A stretch of 37,791 nucleotides of DNA from assembly GCA_938005545.1 (NCBI GenBank), contig CALKXV010000001.1:1-37791 (forward strand). The letters are read 5' to 3'. Made by a program: the position numbers and the translations under genes. Of this stretch, positions 1-8,227 are shown piece after piece (within the stretch, counting starts at the first letter, position 1; each line of letters opens with the position of its first letter). This stretch comes from an uncultured Paracoccaceae bacterium. GTDB lineage: Bacteria; Pseudomonadota; Alphaproteobacteria; Rhodobacterales; Rhodobacteraceae. The notes beneath the pieces are model-generated. The model was not told where the DNA came from and did no database searches. It was given only the letters and a program-made list of their open reading frames with translations.

Positions 1-864
1 GCGACTGGAAAGGGCAACGACCAGATCAGGTTTGAACTGGCTGCCTATGCGCTGAACCCAGAAATCAAGGTTGTCGCCCCTTGGCGTGAATGGGATTTGG
101 GTAGTCGGACCAAGCTGATCGAGTTTGCAGAAAAGCATCAAATCCCGATCGCCAAGGACAAACGCGGCGAAGCGCCGTTCAGCGTGGATGCGAACTTGCT
201 ACACACATCTTCCGAAGGCAAAGTCCTTGAAGACCCAGCCAAAGAAGCGCCGGAATACGTATATCAACGCTCAGTTTCGCCAGAAACCGCACCCGATACA
301 CCAGAAATGGTTGAAATCACGTTTGAACGTGGCGATGCCGTAGCTATCAATGGCGAGATGATGTCGCCCGCGACGATCTTGACCAAACTGAACGAATTGG
401 GCGGCAAGCACGGCGTTGGCCGTCTTGATCTGGTCGAAAATCGCTTCATTGGCATGAAATCCCGCGGAGTTTACGAAACACCCGGCGGGACGGTATTGCT
501 TGAGGCGCATCGTGGCATTGAGCAGATCACACTGGATGCAGGCGCTGGGCACCTCAAAGACAGCATCATGCCAAAGTATGCAGAGCTGATCTACAACGGC
601 TTCTGGTTCTCGCCTGAACGCGAAATGCTGCAAGCATTGATCGATAAAAGCCAGGAACACGTGACCGGCGTTGTTAAATTGAAACTCTATAAAGGTGTGG
701 CACGGACGGTTGCCCGCTGGTCCGGTCACTCGCTTTACTCGGAAGCCCACGTAACCTTCGAAGAAGACGCAGGTGCTTACGATCAAGAAGACGCCCAAGG
801 TTTCATCCAATTGAATGCTCTTCGGCTAAAGCTACTTGCTGCCAGAGATCGGCGTTTAAAGTGA
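1..864 (+). CDS. argG: Argininosuccinate synthase, C-terminal part (5' truncated by window edge)
   Basis: ArgG joins citrulline and aspartate using ATP to give argininosuccinate, the penultimate step of cytoplasmic arginine synthesis. The frame is open from base 1 and reads [13 protein letters not shown] at once, the conserved ArgG TGKGNDQ(V/I)RFE motif, followed by a VVAPWREW segment and the GHGVGR-like [10 protein letters not shown] motif. About 287 residues are visible. The family is usually about 400-410 residues, so roughly the first 115-120 residues, including the nucleotide-binding loop, lie outside the window. A TTG at 97 could be mistaken for a start, but homology clearly continues upstream of it. 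The stop is TGA at 862-864. The gene converges on the sulfotransferase-like gene with a gap of 43 bases, and I saw no convincing terminator there. The family call is secure. Confidence 0.96.
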   Translation, partial: ATGKGNDQIRFELAAYALNPEIKVVAPWREWDLGSRTKLIEFAEKHQIPIAKDKRGEAPFSVDANLLHTSSEGKVLEDPAKEAPEYVYQRSVSPETAPDTPEMVEITFERGDAVAINGEMMSPATILTKLNELGGKHGVGRLDLVENRFIGMKSRGVYETPGGTVLLEAHRGIEQITLDAGAGHLKDSIMPKYAELIYNGFWFSPEREMLQALIDKSQEHVTGVVKLKLYKGVARTVARWSGHSLYSEAHVTFEEDAGAYDQEDAQGFIQLNALRLKLLAARDRRLK

Positions 865-907
865 TACTTTAGCTCTGGGCGGAAATTGGAAAAGACGAGC
901 TCCGCCG

Positions 908-1606
908 TCATATCGTCAGAACAGACAGCCGCTCATAATAGGGCATCGCCGCTTCAACCAACCCCGCGGCATCGCTATCCAAATCGGGCAACGGCCCTTC
1001 GGCACCGGCAAATCCGTTGGATTTATGCACGGCGCCGTACCAATGGGGCGCCCAAACCCCGTCAAACGCCTTTGGCCCTTTCGGCCATGCCAGCATCGCC
1101 GGATCAAAGTCCAACCCAATGGTTTCGCACAGTTTCCGAAGGCAGCCTTCCGGATCGCGTCGGATCTTCGCGCTATCGATCACAGGTCCGGGGAACTGCT
1201 CAAAAACCTTGGCTTGCTGCTCAAACCCAATGTCGCGCAACTTGGGGTTCTCACGTTTTGCCCTATAGCTCGCGACAACCCGTGCGGGATGGCGGATCAA
1301 GTGAACATTCACACATTCAGATGCCCAATCCAATGGAAACGAAGGCTCCATGTGAAACCCCATGTGCTTCATGTAAAAATGCGCCTTTCCGTCGGGAATT
1401 GAGCGAGAGCATCTATCCGCAACGCGCACTGGATCCGTCTCATGACCCGCCAGAACATCATCCCGCATCGGATGATCTATTCCCGTTGCTGCCAAATACG
1501 CGGCATAAAAAGGTTCATCCCATACCGCAAAATCAGCCCTGTTTCCAAAGGCATACATCATAGCCGTCGATAAGTTACGCGGCCCGCTCCACATCGCGAT
1601 CTTCAT
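908..1606 (-). CDS. Sulfotransferase-like P-loop protein
   Basis: This is a predicted cytoplasmic protein of 232 residues. The N-terminus MKIAMWSGPRNLSTAMM resembles the 5'-phosphosulfate-binding loop of PAPS-dependent sulfotransferases. A later VHLIRHPARVVASYRAKRE segment matches the 3'-phosphate-binding Arg/Ser region of that fold. I chose ATG 1606 because the recognisable domain starts there; a GTG at 1666 would add 20 residues of no evident domain. The spacing to msrA leaves a divergent promoter region of 128 bases. The substrate cannot be deduced. Relatives are often annotated simply as sulfotransferase family protein or as branched-chain aminotransferase-like, because plant proteins fuse this domain to an aminotransferase. 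I see no aminotransferase domain here. The fold assignment is reasonable, the reaction is not established. Confidence 0.75.
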   Translation of the reverse strand: MKIAMWSGPRNLSTAMMYAFGNRADFAVWDEPFYAAYLAATGIDHPMRDDVLAGHETDPVRVADRCSRSIPDGKAHFYMKHMGFHMEPSFPLDWASECVNVHLIRHPARVVASYRAKRENPKLRDIGFEQQAKVFEQFPGPVIDSAKIRRDPEGCLRKLCETIGLDFDPAMLAWPKGPKAFDGVWAPHWYGAVHKSNGFAGAEGPLPDLDSDAAGLVEAAMPYYERLSVLTI

Positions 1607-1734
1607 GGTTACAAAACCTAGAGCCACATACAGAATGAAACAACTCACACAAGGTCGAGATCTCACAGCCCAGTGAATGGACGCACCGCACCCAAACCGT
1701 CATTATGCCAGAAAATATCGAATGAGGCATAGAC

Positions 1735-2394
1735 ATGACTTTCACCATAAAAACGACCCTTGCCTTGGGCGCTTTGATAATAGCCGGGCTTTCGATCACA
1801 GCTGACAAAGCTCAGGCTGCTCAAAAGAAGGCGTACTTTGCTGGTGGTTGCTTCTGGTGCATCGAATCCGACTTTGAATCTCTAAACGGTGTCGGCGAAG
1901 TCGTTACGGGCTTTACGGGTGGAACAACTGTGAATCCGTCCTACAAAGACGTGTCGCGCGGCGGAACCGGCCACTACGAAGCTGTTGAAATCAACTACGA
2001 CAGTGCAAAAATCAGTTATGATCAGTTGCTTTACAGCTTTTTCCGCTCAGTCGATCCAACGGACGCTGGTGGTCAGTTTTGTGATCGCGGCGAAAGCTAC
2101 CGAACTGCAATATTTGTATCCAACAACGCCGAGCGCGCGGCCGCAGAAAAGGCCAAAGCCCAAGCGCAGAAAGACCTCGGTCGTAAAGTTGTGACGCCAA
2201 TCCTTGACGCCAACCCTTTCTATCAAGCCGAGGCGTATCACCAAAATTACGCCAAGGGCAAAGACATCGTTCTCACCCGTCGTGGTCCGAAATCCAAAGC
2301 GAAGGCTTATAAGTTCTACCGCTCCGCTTGCAAACGCGATCAAACAGTTCAGGCCCTTTGGGGTAGTGCTGCACCTTTTGTGACGGGTCAGTAG
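1735..2394 (+). CDS. msrA: Peptide methionine (S)-S-oxide reductase MsrA, probably exported
   Basis: MsrA reduces methionine-S-sulfoxide in proteins back to methionine. The [11 protein letters not shown] motif places the catalytic cysteine at residue 39, with a second Cys at 42. The family signatures [30 protein letters not shown] and AYHQNYA follow. Cys 199 near the C-terminus is a candidate resolving cysteine. Residues 1-28 look like a Sec signal peptide: a Lys at 6, a hydrophobic run at about 8-21, and an AQA-A cleavage site at about 28/29. The enzyme therefore probably repairs periplasmic proteins, unlike the usual cytosolic MsrA. A GAGG about 8 bases upstream supports ATG 1735. The gene stands alone, divergent from the sulfotransferase-like gene and 63 bases before mutS. 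The family is certain; the export is inferred from the N-terminus. Confidence 0.93.
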   Translation: MTFTIKTTLALGALIIAGLSITADKAQAAQKKAYFAGGCFWCIESDFESLNGVGEVVTGFTGGTTVNPSYKDVSRGGTGHYEAVEINYDSAKISYDQLLYSFFRSVDPTDAGGQFCDRGESYRTAIFVSNNAERAAAEKAKAQAQKDLGRKVVTPILDANPFYQAEAYHQNYAKGKDIVLTRRGPKSKAKAYKFYRSACKRDQTVQALWGSAAPFVTGQ

Positions 2395-2412
2395 TCCCGC
2401 TTTTCGCCTTTC

Positions 2413-2456
2413 CCCCCAACGACTGCTTCGCTAAATTCGGCTAAAGCACTTGGGGG
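2413..2456 (+). promoter_or_regulatory. Possible hairpin covering the mutS ribosome-binding region
   Basis: CCCCCAA at 2413-2419 pairs perfectly with TTGGGGG at 2450-2456, one base before the mutS GTG. A smaller GCTT/AAGC stem (2425-2428 with 2444-2447) can form inside the 30-base loop. The only purine-rich stretch that could serve as a Shine-Dalgarno sequence for GTG 2458 is the G-run inside this stem. Folding would hide it. There is no following T-run, so this does not look like an ordinary msrA terminator. The function is inferred. Confidence 0.35.
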
Positions 2457-2457
2457 T

Positions 2458-5112
2458 GTGAAAGCAGTGACCGTCGCGGCAACTGGCGTAACGCCAATGA
2501 TGGCCCAATTTCTGGAAATCAAGGACGCGTATCCAGAGGCGCTCCTTTTTTACCGGATGGGCGATTTCTATGAATTGTTTTTCGATGACGCTGTTGCCGC
2601 ATCGGCCGCTTTGGACATCGCGCTTACCAAACGCGGCAAACACTTGGGCGAAGACATCGCCATGTGCGGCGTTCCGGTGCATTCCGCGGAAGGTTATCTG
2701 TTGACGCTGATCCGCAAAGGTTTTCGCGTCGCAGTCTGCGAACAACTCGAAAGCCCAGTTGAGGCCAAAAAGCGTGGTTCAAAATCCGTCGTTAAACGCG
2801 GTGTTGTCCGATTGGTCACACCTGGCACGTTGACCGAAGATTCCCTGCTGGACGCGCGCCGCCATAACTATCTTGCTACACTTGCCCAAGTACGGAACGA
2901 AGCTGCTATTGCCTGGGCCGATATTTCCACAGGCGAATTGCACGTTATGTCGCTTCCACCTGTCCGATTTGGCCCCGAACTCGCACGATTGGCCCCAAGT
3001 GAAGTCGTCATTTCGGAATCAAAATATAACGATCTGTCCGATTTAGTGACTGAAACGGGGGCGTCCTTAACCCCCCTGTCACCAGCAAGCTTCGACAGCC
3101 AATCGGCAGAGAAGCGTCTGACCGAACTGTGGCAAGTCAAAAGCCTAGACGCCTTTGGCAGCTTCGAACGCGCCGAGATTTCTGCGATCGGCGCCTTGGT
3201 CGATTACCTTGAGCTCACGCAAAAAGGCAACCTTCCGCTTCTACGCCCCCCCGTCCGGGAAATCGAAACTGGTGTCGTTCAGATCGACGCTGCAACACGG
3301 CGCAACCTTGAATTAACCCACGCTCTGAACGGATCGCGCGAAGGCGGGCTTGTTCATGCAATTGATCGCACCGTTACGGCAGCTGGTGGTCGTTTGACAG
3401 AACAGCGTCTTTCGTCGCCCTCTCGCGATCTGGCGTTGATTCAAAGCCGCGTTCAATCCGTCGCTTGGTTCGTCGAAAATGCCACGGCCATCGAAACGAC
3501 GCGCGGCGCCCTGAAACGCTGCCCTGACATTCAACGTGCATTGTCACGGCTCGCCCTAGATCGTGGTGGGCCTCGTGATCTAACTGCCATTCGAAATGCG
3601 CTTGAACAACTACCAAACCTGATCAGTGATCTGCGCGGAAAAGGTAACAAGCTGATCGACACATGGCTGGATGATTTGGAAGGTTTTGACGATCTCAACA
3701 CCAGCCTTGATGATGCGTTGATCGCGGAACCGCCCTTGCTGGCCCGCGATGGTGGATTTATCTCCGCCGGTTACCATGATGAACTCGACGAAGCCCGGCG
3801 GTTGCGCGATCAGGGTCGCGGTGTGATTGCTGGCCTCCAAAGCGAATACGCCGAGGCCACCGGCATCCCGACTATCAAGATCAAACACAACAATGTCCTT
3901 GGCTATTTCATCGAAACAACCGCCACCCACGCCGATAAAATGTTGGCAGCACCACTGTCAGAACGCTTTATCCACCGCCAAACCACGGCCAGTGCCGTTC
4001 GCTTTACCACTGTGGAACTGTCCGAACTGGAAACCAAAATCCTTAACGCTGGATCTCGGGCCATCGAGATCGAAATCAGTCTCTATTCAGAACTAAAGCG
4101 GCACGTCCTGGATGAATCTGCGCGTATCGGACTTGCCGCCAAAGCGCTTGCTGAACTGGATGTCGCCAGTGCATTTGCAGCGCTGGCCCGTTCGGAAAAC
4201 TGGATCGCACCCAAAATCGACAACAGCCGCGCGTTCCAGATTACCGGAGGACGCCATCCTGTGGTCGAGGCCGCCCTGAAATCAGATGGCACGCCCTTTA
4301 TTGCAAACGATTGCGATTTGTCAGGTGCCGACAAAGGCCAGATTTGGCTTTTAACCGGTCCCAACATGGCGGGTAAATCGACGTTTCTGCGTCAGAACGC
4401 GCTGATCGCCCTACTTGCACACGCTGGAAGTTTCGTGCCCGCAACCAGCGCGCGCATTGGCTTGGTCAGCCAGATTTTCAGCCGCGTTGGCGCATCGGAT
4501 GATCTTGCCCGTGGCCGGTCGACATTCATGGTCGAAATGGTTGAAACCGCCGCCATTCTGAACCAAGCCGACGACCGCGCACTTGTTATCTTAGATGAAA
4601 TTGGTCGCGGCACCGCCACCTATGACGGGTTATCCATCGCCTGGGCCACTTTGGAACACTTGAATGAAACCAACGGCTGTCGCGCATTGTTCGCGACGCA
4701 TTACCACGAAATGATCGAGCTGGCCGACCGATTAGACGACGTTCAGAATGCGACAGTGGCCGTCAAAGAATGGGAAGGCGACGTCATCTTCCTGCACGAA
4801 GTTCGAAAAGGAGCGGCCGACCGAAGCTATGGCGTTCAGGTCGCAAAGTTGGCCGGCTTGCCCCAAGTGGTGGTCGATCGCGCGCGCGTAGTATTGGACG
4901 CATTGGAAAAAGGCGAACGCGAAGGCGGTGCCCGGCAAAAAGCTCTGATCGACGATTTACCGCTTTTTTCCATCGCCCCAACGCCCGCACCGAAACCTGT
5001 GCAGGACTCCGAGCTCGAATCCAAGCTCGCCCAGCTTTTGCCGGACGACATGTCACCACGTGACGCACTTCAGGCGCTTTACGACCTGAAGGCGTTGGCT
5101 GGTAAATCCTGA
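2458..5112 (+). CDS. mutS: DNA mismatch repair ATPase MutS
   Basis: MutS binds mismatches and small loops and starts methyl- or nick-directed mismatch repair with MutL. The product is 884 residues, normal for MutS1. The N-terminal domain carries FYRMGDFYELF, which includes the Phe-X-Glu pair that stacks on the mismatch. The ATPase domain has Walker A GPNMAGKS at 634-641 and Walker B VILDEIGRGT with Asp-Glu at 713-714. Between them lie the SRVGASDDLARGRSTFM and, further on, ATHYHEM signatures. The C-terminus (DDMSPRDALQALYDLKAL) resembles the short tetramerisation tail. The start is uncertain: GTG 2458 is listed, GTG 2467 is equally plausible, and ATG 2497 would begin just at the conserved TPMMAQF segment. 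It is a single gene, converging on grpE with a gap of 51 bases. Confidence 0.97.
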   Translation: MKAVTVAATGVTPMMAQFLEIKDAYPEALLFYRMGDFYELFFDDAVAASAALDIALTKRGKHLGEDIAMCGVPVHSAEGYLLTLIRKGFRVAVCEQLESPVEAKKRGSKSVVKRGVVRLVTPGTLTEDSLLDARRHNYLATLAQVRNEAAIAWADISTGELHVMSLPPVRFGPELARLAPSEVVISESKYNDLSDLVTETGASLTPLSPASFDSQSAEKRLTELWQVKSLDAFGSFERAEISAIGALVDYLELTQKGNLPLLRPPVREIETGVVQIDAATRRNLELTHALNGSREGGLVHAIDRTVTAAGGRLTEQRLSSPSRDLALIQSRVQSVAWFVENATAIETTRGALKRCPDIQRALSRLALDRGGPRDLTAIRNALEQLPNLISDLRGKGNKLIDTWLDDLEGFDDLNTSLDDALIAEPPLLARDGGFISAGYHDELDEARRLRDQGRGVIAGLQSEYAEATGIPTIKIKHNNVLGYFIETTATHADKMLAAPLSERFIHRQTTASAVRFTTVELSELETKILNAGSRAIEIEISLYSELKRHVLDESARIGLAAKALAELDVASAFAALARSENWIAPKIDNSRAFQITGGRHPVVEAALKSDGTPFIANDCDLSGADKGQIWLLTGPNMAGKSTFLRQNALIALLAHAGSFVPATSARIGLVSQIFSRVGASDDLARGRSTFMVEMVETAAILNQADDRALVILDEIGRGTATYDGLSIAWATLEHLNETNGCRALFATHYHEMIELADRLDDVQNATVAVKEWEGDVIFLHEVRKGAADRSYGVQVAKLAGLPQVVVDRARVVLDALEKGEREGGARQKALIDDLPLFSIAPTPAPKPVQDSELESKLAQLLPDDMSPRDALQALYDLKALAGKS

Positions 5113-5163
5113 TTTAAGACGCATCTTCCTGACATAGATACGCTGAAAGCACCGCCGCTTGGG

Positions 5164-5721
5164 TTAAGAGCCCGTGTTTGAACTGACACCGACACGCGCG
5201 GGCCGAAGCAAGCGGTCGTGCAACATAAATCCGTCAGCTTCGACTTGAATAATGTCACCGGCACGCGTGCCCGGCAGTGGTGCTTCGAACATTGCCTCGT
5301 GCAATTGCGGATCGAACCGATCACCAACATCAGGCGAAATCAGATGAATGCCGTGCTTGTTGTAAACGCTCAACAATTCACGCATCGTCAACTCGATACC
5401 CTCGATCAGCGCCGAATTTGCTTCACGTGCATCTTCCGGAACCGCAAGAACGGCACGTTTCATGTTGTCAAAAACCGGTAACAAATCACGTGAAAGCTTT
5501 GAGCCGCCGTACTGCTCGGCTTCCCGGCGATCCCGCTCTGACCGTTTGCGCGCATTTTCTGCATCCGCCAAAGCACGCATAAACTTGTCTTTCAGCTCAT
5601 CTCGTTCGACTTCCAACGCCAAAATGCGCTCATCGAATTCCGGTTGCTCCAATGCTTCCGGTGATCCGATATCGATTAAGTCTTCATCCGCCATGGGTTT
5701 TTTCGCTTCTGCGTCGTTCAT
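5164..5721 (-). CDS. grpE: Nucleotide exchange factor GrpE
   Basis: GrpE releases ADP from DnaK and so drives the Hsp70 cycle in the cytoplasm. The 185-residue product has the expected order: an acidic disordered N-terminus, a long helix (ERILALEVERDELKDKF, then RALADAENARKRSERDR), and the beta-domain signature around GDRFDPQLHEAMFEAP, ending in DGFMLHDRLLRPARVGV. ATG 5721 is preferred: its A is the last base of the hrcA stop (TGATG), and AGAGGG lies just upstream. A GTG at 5724 would add one residue. The overlap with hrcA indicates one operon and probably translational coupling. dnaK and dnaJ are not in the window. Confidence 0.96.
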   Translation of the reverse strand: MNDAEAKKPMADEDLIDIGSPEALEQPEFDERILALEVERDELKDKFMRALADAENARKRSERDRREAEQYGGSKLSRDLLPVFDNMKRAVLAVPEDAREANSALIEGIELTMRELLSVYNKHGIHLISPDVGDRFDPQLHEAMFEAPLPGTRAGDIIQVEADGFMLHDRLLRPARVGVSSNTGS

Positions 5722-6788
5722 CACTGCCCTCTATCCGTAATCAGGCGACTCACCAATTGAGCCGTATAATCCACAATTGGAACAATCCGTCCGTAGTTGA
5801 GCCGGGTCGGACCGATTACCCCAATCGCACCGACGATCTTTCGATCAGCGTTCATATACGGAGAGACCACCAAAGAGGAACCCGAAAGAGAAAATAATTT
5901 GTTCTCAGAACCAATAAAAATGCGCACACCGTCACCTTCCTCTGTCAGCTCCAGGAATTCGGCGATGTCACGCTTGCGTTCCAGATCGTCAAACAGGCTT
6001 CGCACACGCTCCAGATCTTCTTCTTCCTCGGATCCCGGCAAAAGATGCGACCGGCCCCGCACAATCAAACGCTCATATGATGTGCCTTCGTTTTCCCAAA
6101 AGGCCGTACCGCTTTCGACCAGCTCGCGGGCCAAAATGTTCAGTTCCTGACGATGGCGTGCAATCTCGGTTCGGATAACATCGCTCAGCTCAGACAGCGT
6201 GTGACCCGCAATGATCGAGTTCAAAAAATTTGCGGCTTCGCGAAACGAACTGGCGGTTTGGCCGGGAGGCGGTGCAAATACACGGTTTTCCACATGCCCA
6301 TCGCCGAACACCAACACAACCAACGCGCGGTCTGCGGCCAAACTTACAAACTCGATATGTCTGATCGGGGCGTCATGCTTTGGCGTCAGAACAAGACTGG
6401 CACCCTGCGTAACGCCCGATAGCGCGGAACCAACCCGGTCTAACAATGTCGTTACACTATCGTCATTCGACGAAATCTCATTGTCGATCACATCACGGTC
6501 AGCCGCAGAAGCGTCGCCAACTTCCATCAACCCATCAACAAACAACCGTAGCCCGGATTCGGTTGGCAACCGCCCCGCCGAAATGTGTGGCGAATCCAAA
6601 AGCCCTAGATATTCGAGATCCTGCATCACATTGCGGACCGTTGCAGCCGACACCTTCTCGTTCATCTCACGTGTTAAAGTACGCGAACCAACCGGTTCGC
6701 CCGTTTCAAGATACCCTTCAACCACCCGGCGAAATACTTCGCGCGTGCGTTGGTTCATCTCATCAAGTAGGCGGCCAGCATCAGTCAT
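5721..6788 (-). CDS. hrcA: Heat-inducible transcription repressor HrcA
   Basis: HrcA represses chaperone genes by binding the CIRCE inverted repeat and depends on GroEL for folding. The 355-residue length is typical. An N-terminal winged helix covers roughly residues 1-75 (TREVFRRVVEGYLETGEPVGSR, then SAATVRNVMQDLEYLGLL). The family motif SPHISAGRLPTESGLRLFVD follows. The C-terminal part carries GPTRLNYGRIVPIVDYTA, also typical of HrcA. The gene leads the hrcA-grpE operon, divergent from rph. I looked for a CIRCE element in the 117-base upstream gap and did not see one, so autorepression is not evident here. A possible RpoH-type promoter is listed separately. Confidence 0.96.
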   Translation of the reverse strand: MTDAGRLLDEMNQRTREVFRRVVEGYLETGEPVGSRTLTREMNEKVSAATVRNVMQDLEYLGLLDSPHISAGRLPTESGLRLFVDGLMEVGDASAADRDVIDNEISSNDDSVTTLLDRVGSALSGVTQGASLVLTPKHDAPIRHIEFVSLAADRALVVLVFGDGHVENRVFAPPPGQTASSFREAANFLNSIIAGHTLSELSDVIRTEIARHRQELNILARELVESGTAFWENEGTSYERLIVRGRSHLLPGSEEEEDLERVRSLFDDLERKRDIAEFLELTEEGDGVRIFIGSENKLFSLSGSSLVVSPYMNADRKIVGAIGVIGPTRLNYGRIVPIVDYTAQLVSRLITDRGQ

Positions 6789-6800
6789 GGGTCAGGCATC

Positions 6801-6828
6801 ATATGGGGGCCGGACAATTAAATGGAAG
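6801..6828 (-). promoter_or_regulatory. Possible RpoH (sigma-32) promoter of hrcA-grpE
   Basis: Read on the minus strand, CTTCCAT (5 of 7 against CTTGAAA) is followed after 13 bases by CCCCATAT, a good match to the sigma-32 -10 element. The -10 ends about a dozen bases before the hrcA ATG, so the leader would be only a few bases long. That is unusual, and the match may be fortuitous. A heat-shock promoter would fit the operon's function. Confidence 0.3.
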
Positions 6829-6905
6829 CCCGCGCTAAGGTCAATCGGGGTTGAAGCGAAAGGGGCGGCTCTTTATCAGTCATTCATCTTACAAAGGGAA
6901 TTTCC

Positions 6906-7616
6906 ATGAGACCTTCGGGGCGCCAGACAGATGAAATGAGGCCGGTTGCGATTGAAACCGGAATAACACGTCACGCCGAAGGCTCCTGCCTGATCAAATG
7001 CGGCGACACTCATGTGTTGTGTACAGCATCGATTGACGAACGTGTGCCGCCTTGGATGAAAAATTCTGGCCTTGGTTGGGTCACGGCGGAATATGGCATG
7101 CTCCCTCGTGCTACCCACACCCGAAGCCGTCGCGAAGCGAAAAACGGTCAATCCGGTCGAACCCAGGAAATTCAACGCCTTATAGGTCGTTCGCTGCGCG
7201 CTTGCGTTGATCGACCTGCCTTAGGCGAGCGTCAAATCGTTGTCGATTGTGATGTAATTCAAGCTGATGGCGGCACGCGCTGCGCCTCGATTACTGGCGG
7301 TTGGTTAGCCTTGCGTTTGGCTGTGAAATCCCTTCTGAAAGCTGGGCTTGTCACGTCTGACCCGATCACAGATCACGTTGCCGCCGTATCTTGTGGGATT
7401 TACGCCGGTCAGCCGGTGCTTGATCTGGATTACCCCGAAGACAGCGAAGCGGGCGTTGATGGCAACTTCGTCATGACAGGTTCAGGCAAGCTGATCGAAG
7501 TTCAAATGTCCGCCGAAGGCTCAACTTTTGCACGCCATGAAATGTCGACGCTTCTCGATCTGGCTGAAAAAGGTTCGGAAACATTGATCGCGGCACAAAA
7601 AAGCGCCTCCAGCTAA
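6906..7616 (+). CDS. rph: Ribonuclease PH
   Basis: RNase PH is a phosphate-dependent 3'-5' exoribonuclease that trims tRNA precursors. The 236-residue product opens [19 protein letters not shown] and continues with [18 protein letters not shown] and [21 protein letters not shown], both characteristic of Rph. [14 protein letters not shown] and [17 protein letters not shown](P)ED complete the RNase PH fold. The length is standard. AGGGA about 9 bases upstream supports ATG 6906. The stop TAA shares its last base with the rdgB ATG (TAATG), so rph-rdgB-hemW form one overlapping transcription unit. The same order of RNA trimming, nucleotide-pool cleaning and HemW occurs in many alphaproteobacteria. 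Confidence 0.97.
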   Translation: MRPSGRQTDEMRPVAIETGITRHAEGSCLIKCGDTHVLCTASIDERVPPWMKNSGLGWVTAEYGMLPRATHTRSRREAKNGQSGRTQEIQRLIGRSLRACVDRPALGERQIVVDCDVIQADGGTRCASITGGWLALRLAVKSLLKAGLVTSDPITDHVAAVSCGIYAGQPVLDLDYPEDSEAGVDGNFVMTGSGKLIEVQMSAEGSTFARHEMSTLLDLAEKGSETLIAAQKSASS

Positions 7617-8227
7617 TGCGGCGCTTCACCGAAGACACGCTGCTGATTGCAACGCACAACGCTGGCAAGCTTGAGGAAATCAAGGATTTGCTTTCCGATT
7701 ATCCGGTGCAAGTCATCGGGGCCGCCGAAAAGGGCTTGCTAGAACCAGTGGAAGACGGCACGACGTTTATCGAAAACGCACGGATCAAAGCACGCGCCGC
7801 TGTTGCCGCAACCGGCTTGCCCGTTTTAGCCGACGATAGTGGTATTGAAGTCGACGCGCTTAACGGCGCTCCGGGTGTTTACACAGCCGATTGGGCGGAA
7901 ACACCCGATGGCCGCGATTTCGTGATGGCTATGACCCGCACCCACGAAGCCCTTCTGGAATCCGGTGTAGCCTCTCCTTGGACGGCGCGGTTTTGTTGTA
8001 CGTTCGTGCTGGCTTGGCCCGATGGCGACGAAGAAATCTTTCAGGGCCGCATGGAAGGTCAAATCACGTGGCCCATGCGCGGCGATCAGGGCCATGGATA
8101 CGATCCTATTTTTCAACCCCGCGGCAAAGACGTCACTTTTGGCGAAATGGCTTTTGCTGCCAAGAACCGCATCAGCCATCGTGCCGATGCTTTCCGAAAG
8201 CTGAAAGCCGTGTTCCACAGTGGCTGA
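7616..8227 (+). CDS. rdgB: XTP/dITP pyrophosphatase (RdgB/HAM1 family)
   Basis: RdgB hydrolyses non-canonical purine triphosphates (dITP, XTP) to monophosphates and keeps them out of DNA and RNA. The 203-residue product has the N-terminal ATHNAGKLEEI motif (consensus T-x-N-x-x-K), the metal-site ADDSGIEVDAL segment, GAPGVYTADWA, the GYDPIFQP loop and the C-terminal KNRISHRADAF motif. These are all HAM1-family hallmarks. Start ATG 7616 overlaps the rph stop by one base, and the 3' end overlaps hemW by 8 bases, so translation is probably coupled through all three genes. The related but distinct Maf pyrophosphatase lies elsewhere in this window. Confidence 0.97.
   Translation: MRRFTEDTLLIATHNAGKLEEIKDLLSDYPVQVIGAAEKGLLEPVEDGTTFIENARIKARAAVAATGLPVLADDSGIEVDALNGAPGVYTADWAETPDGRDFVMAMTRTHEALLESGVASPWTARFCCTFVLAWPDGDEEIFQGRMEGQITWPMRGDQGHGYDPIFQPRGKDVTFGEMAFAAKNRISHRADAFRKLKAVFHSG

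Noticed and set aside
271-810. Minus-strand 179-residue ORF opposite argG
   Set aside because: argG is certain in the other strand; the antisense peptide shows no domain and no ribosome-binding site.
865-907. Possible terminator between argG and the sulfotransferase-like gene
   Set aside because: GGCGGA and TCCGCC can pair, but the loop is 17 bases, the AGCTC/GAGCT pairing is not nested with it, and no T-run follows.
886-1563. Plus-strand 225-residue ORF opposite the sulfotransferase-like gene
   Set aside because: It mirrors a gene with recognisable domain motifs on the minus strand; the peptide is rich in Pro, Arg, Ser and His in the manner of antisense shadows and shows no family motif.
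3969-3977. DnaA-box-like TTATCCACC in mutS
   Set aside because: It is a single isolated match inside coding sequence, far from the box cluster at 16.7-17.1 kb.
5483-5498. CACGTGAAA in grpE resembling half a parS
   Set aside because: Only the core and one arm match; six of 16 positions differ.
6789-6905. CIRCE element expected near hrcA
   Set aside because: No TTAGCACTC/GAGTGCTAA inverted repeat is present in the divergent gap.
6211-6909. Plus-strand 232-residue ORF across hrcA
   Set aside because: hrcA on the minus strand has complete family signatures. The antisense frame is Ser/Arg/Thr-rich, lacks a ribosome-binding site and runs into the rph start.
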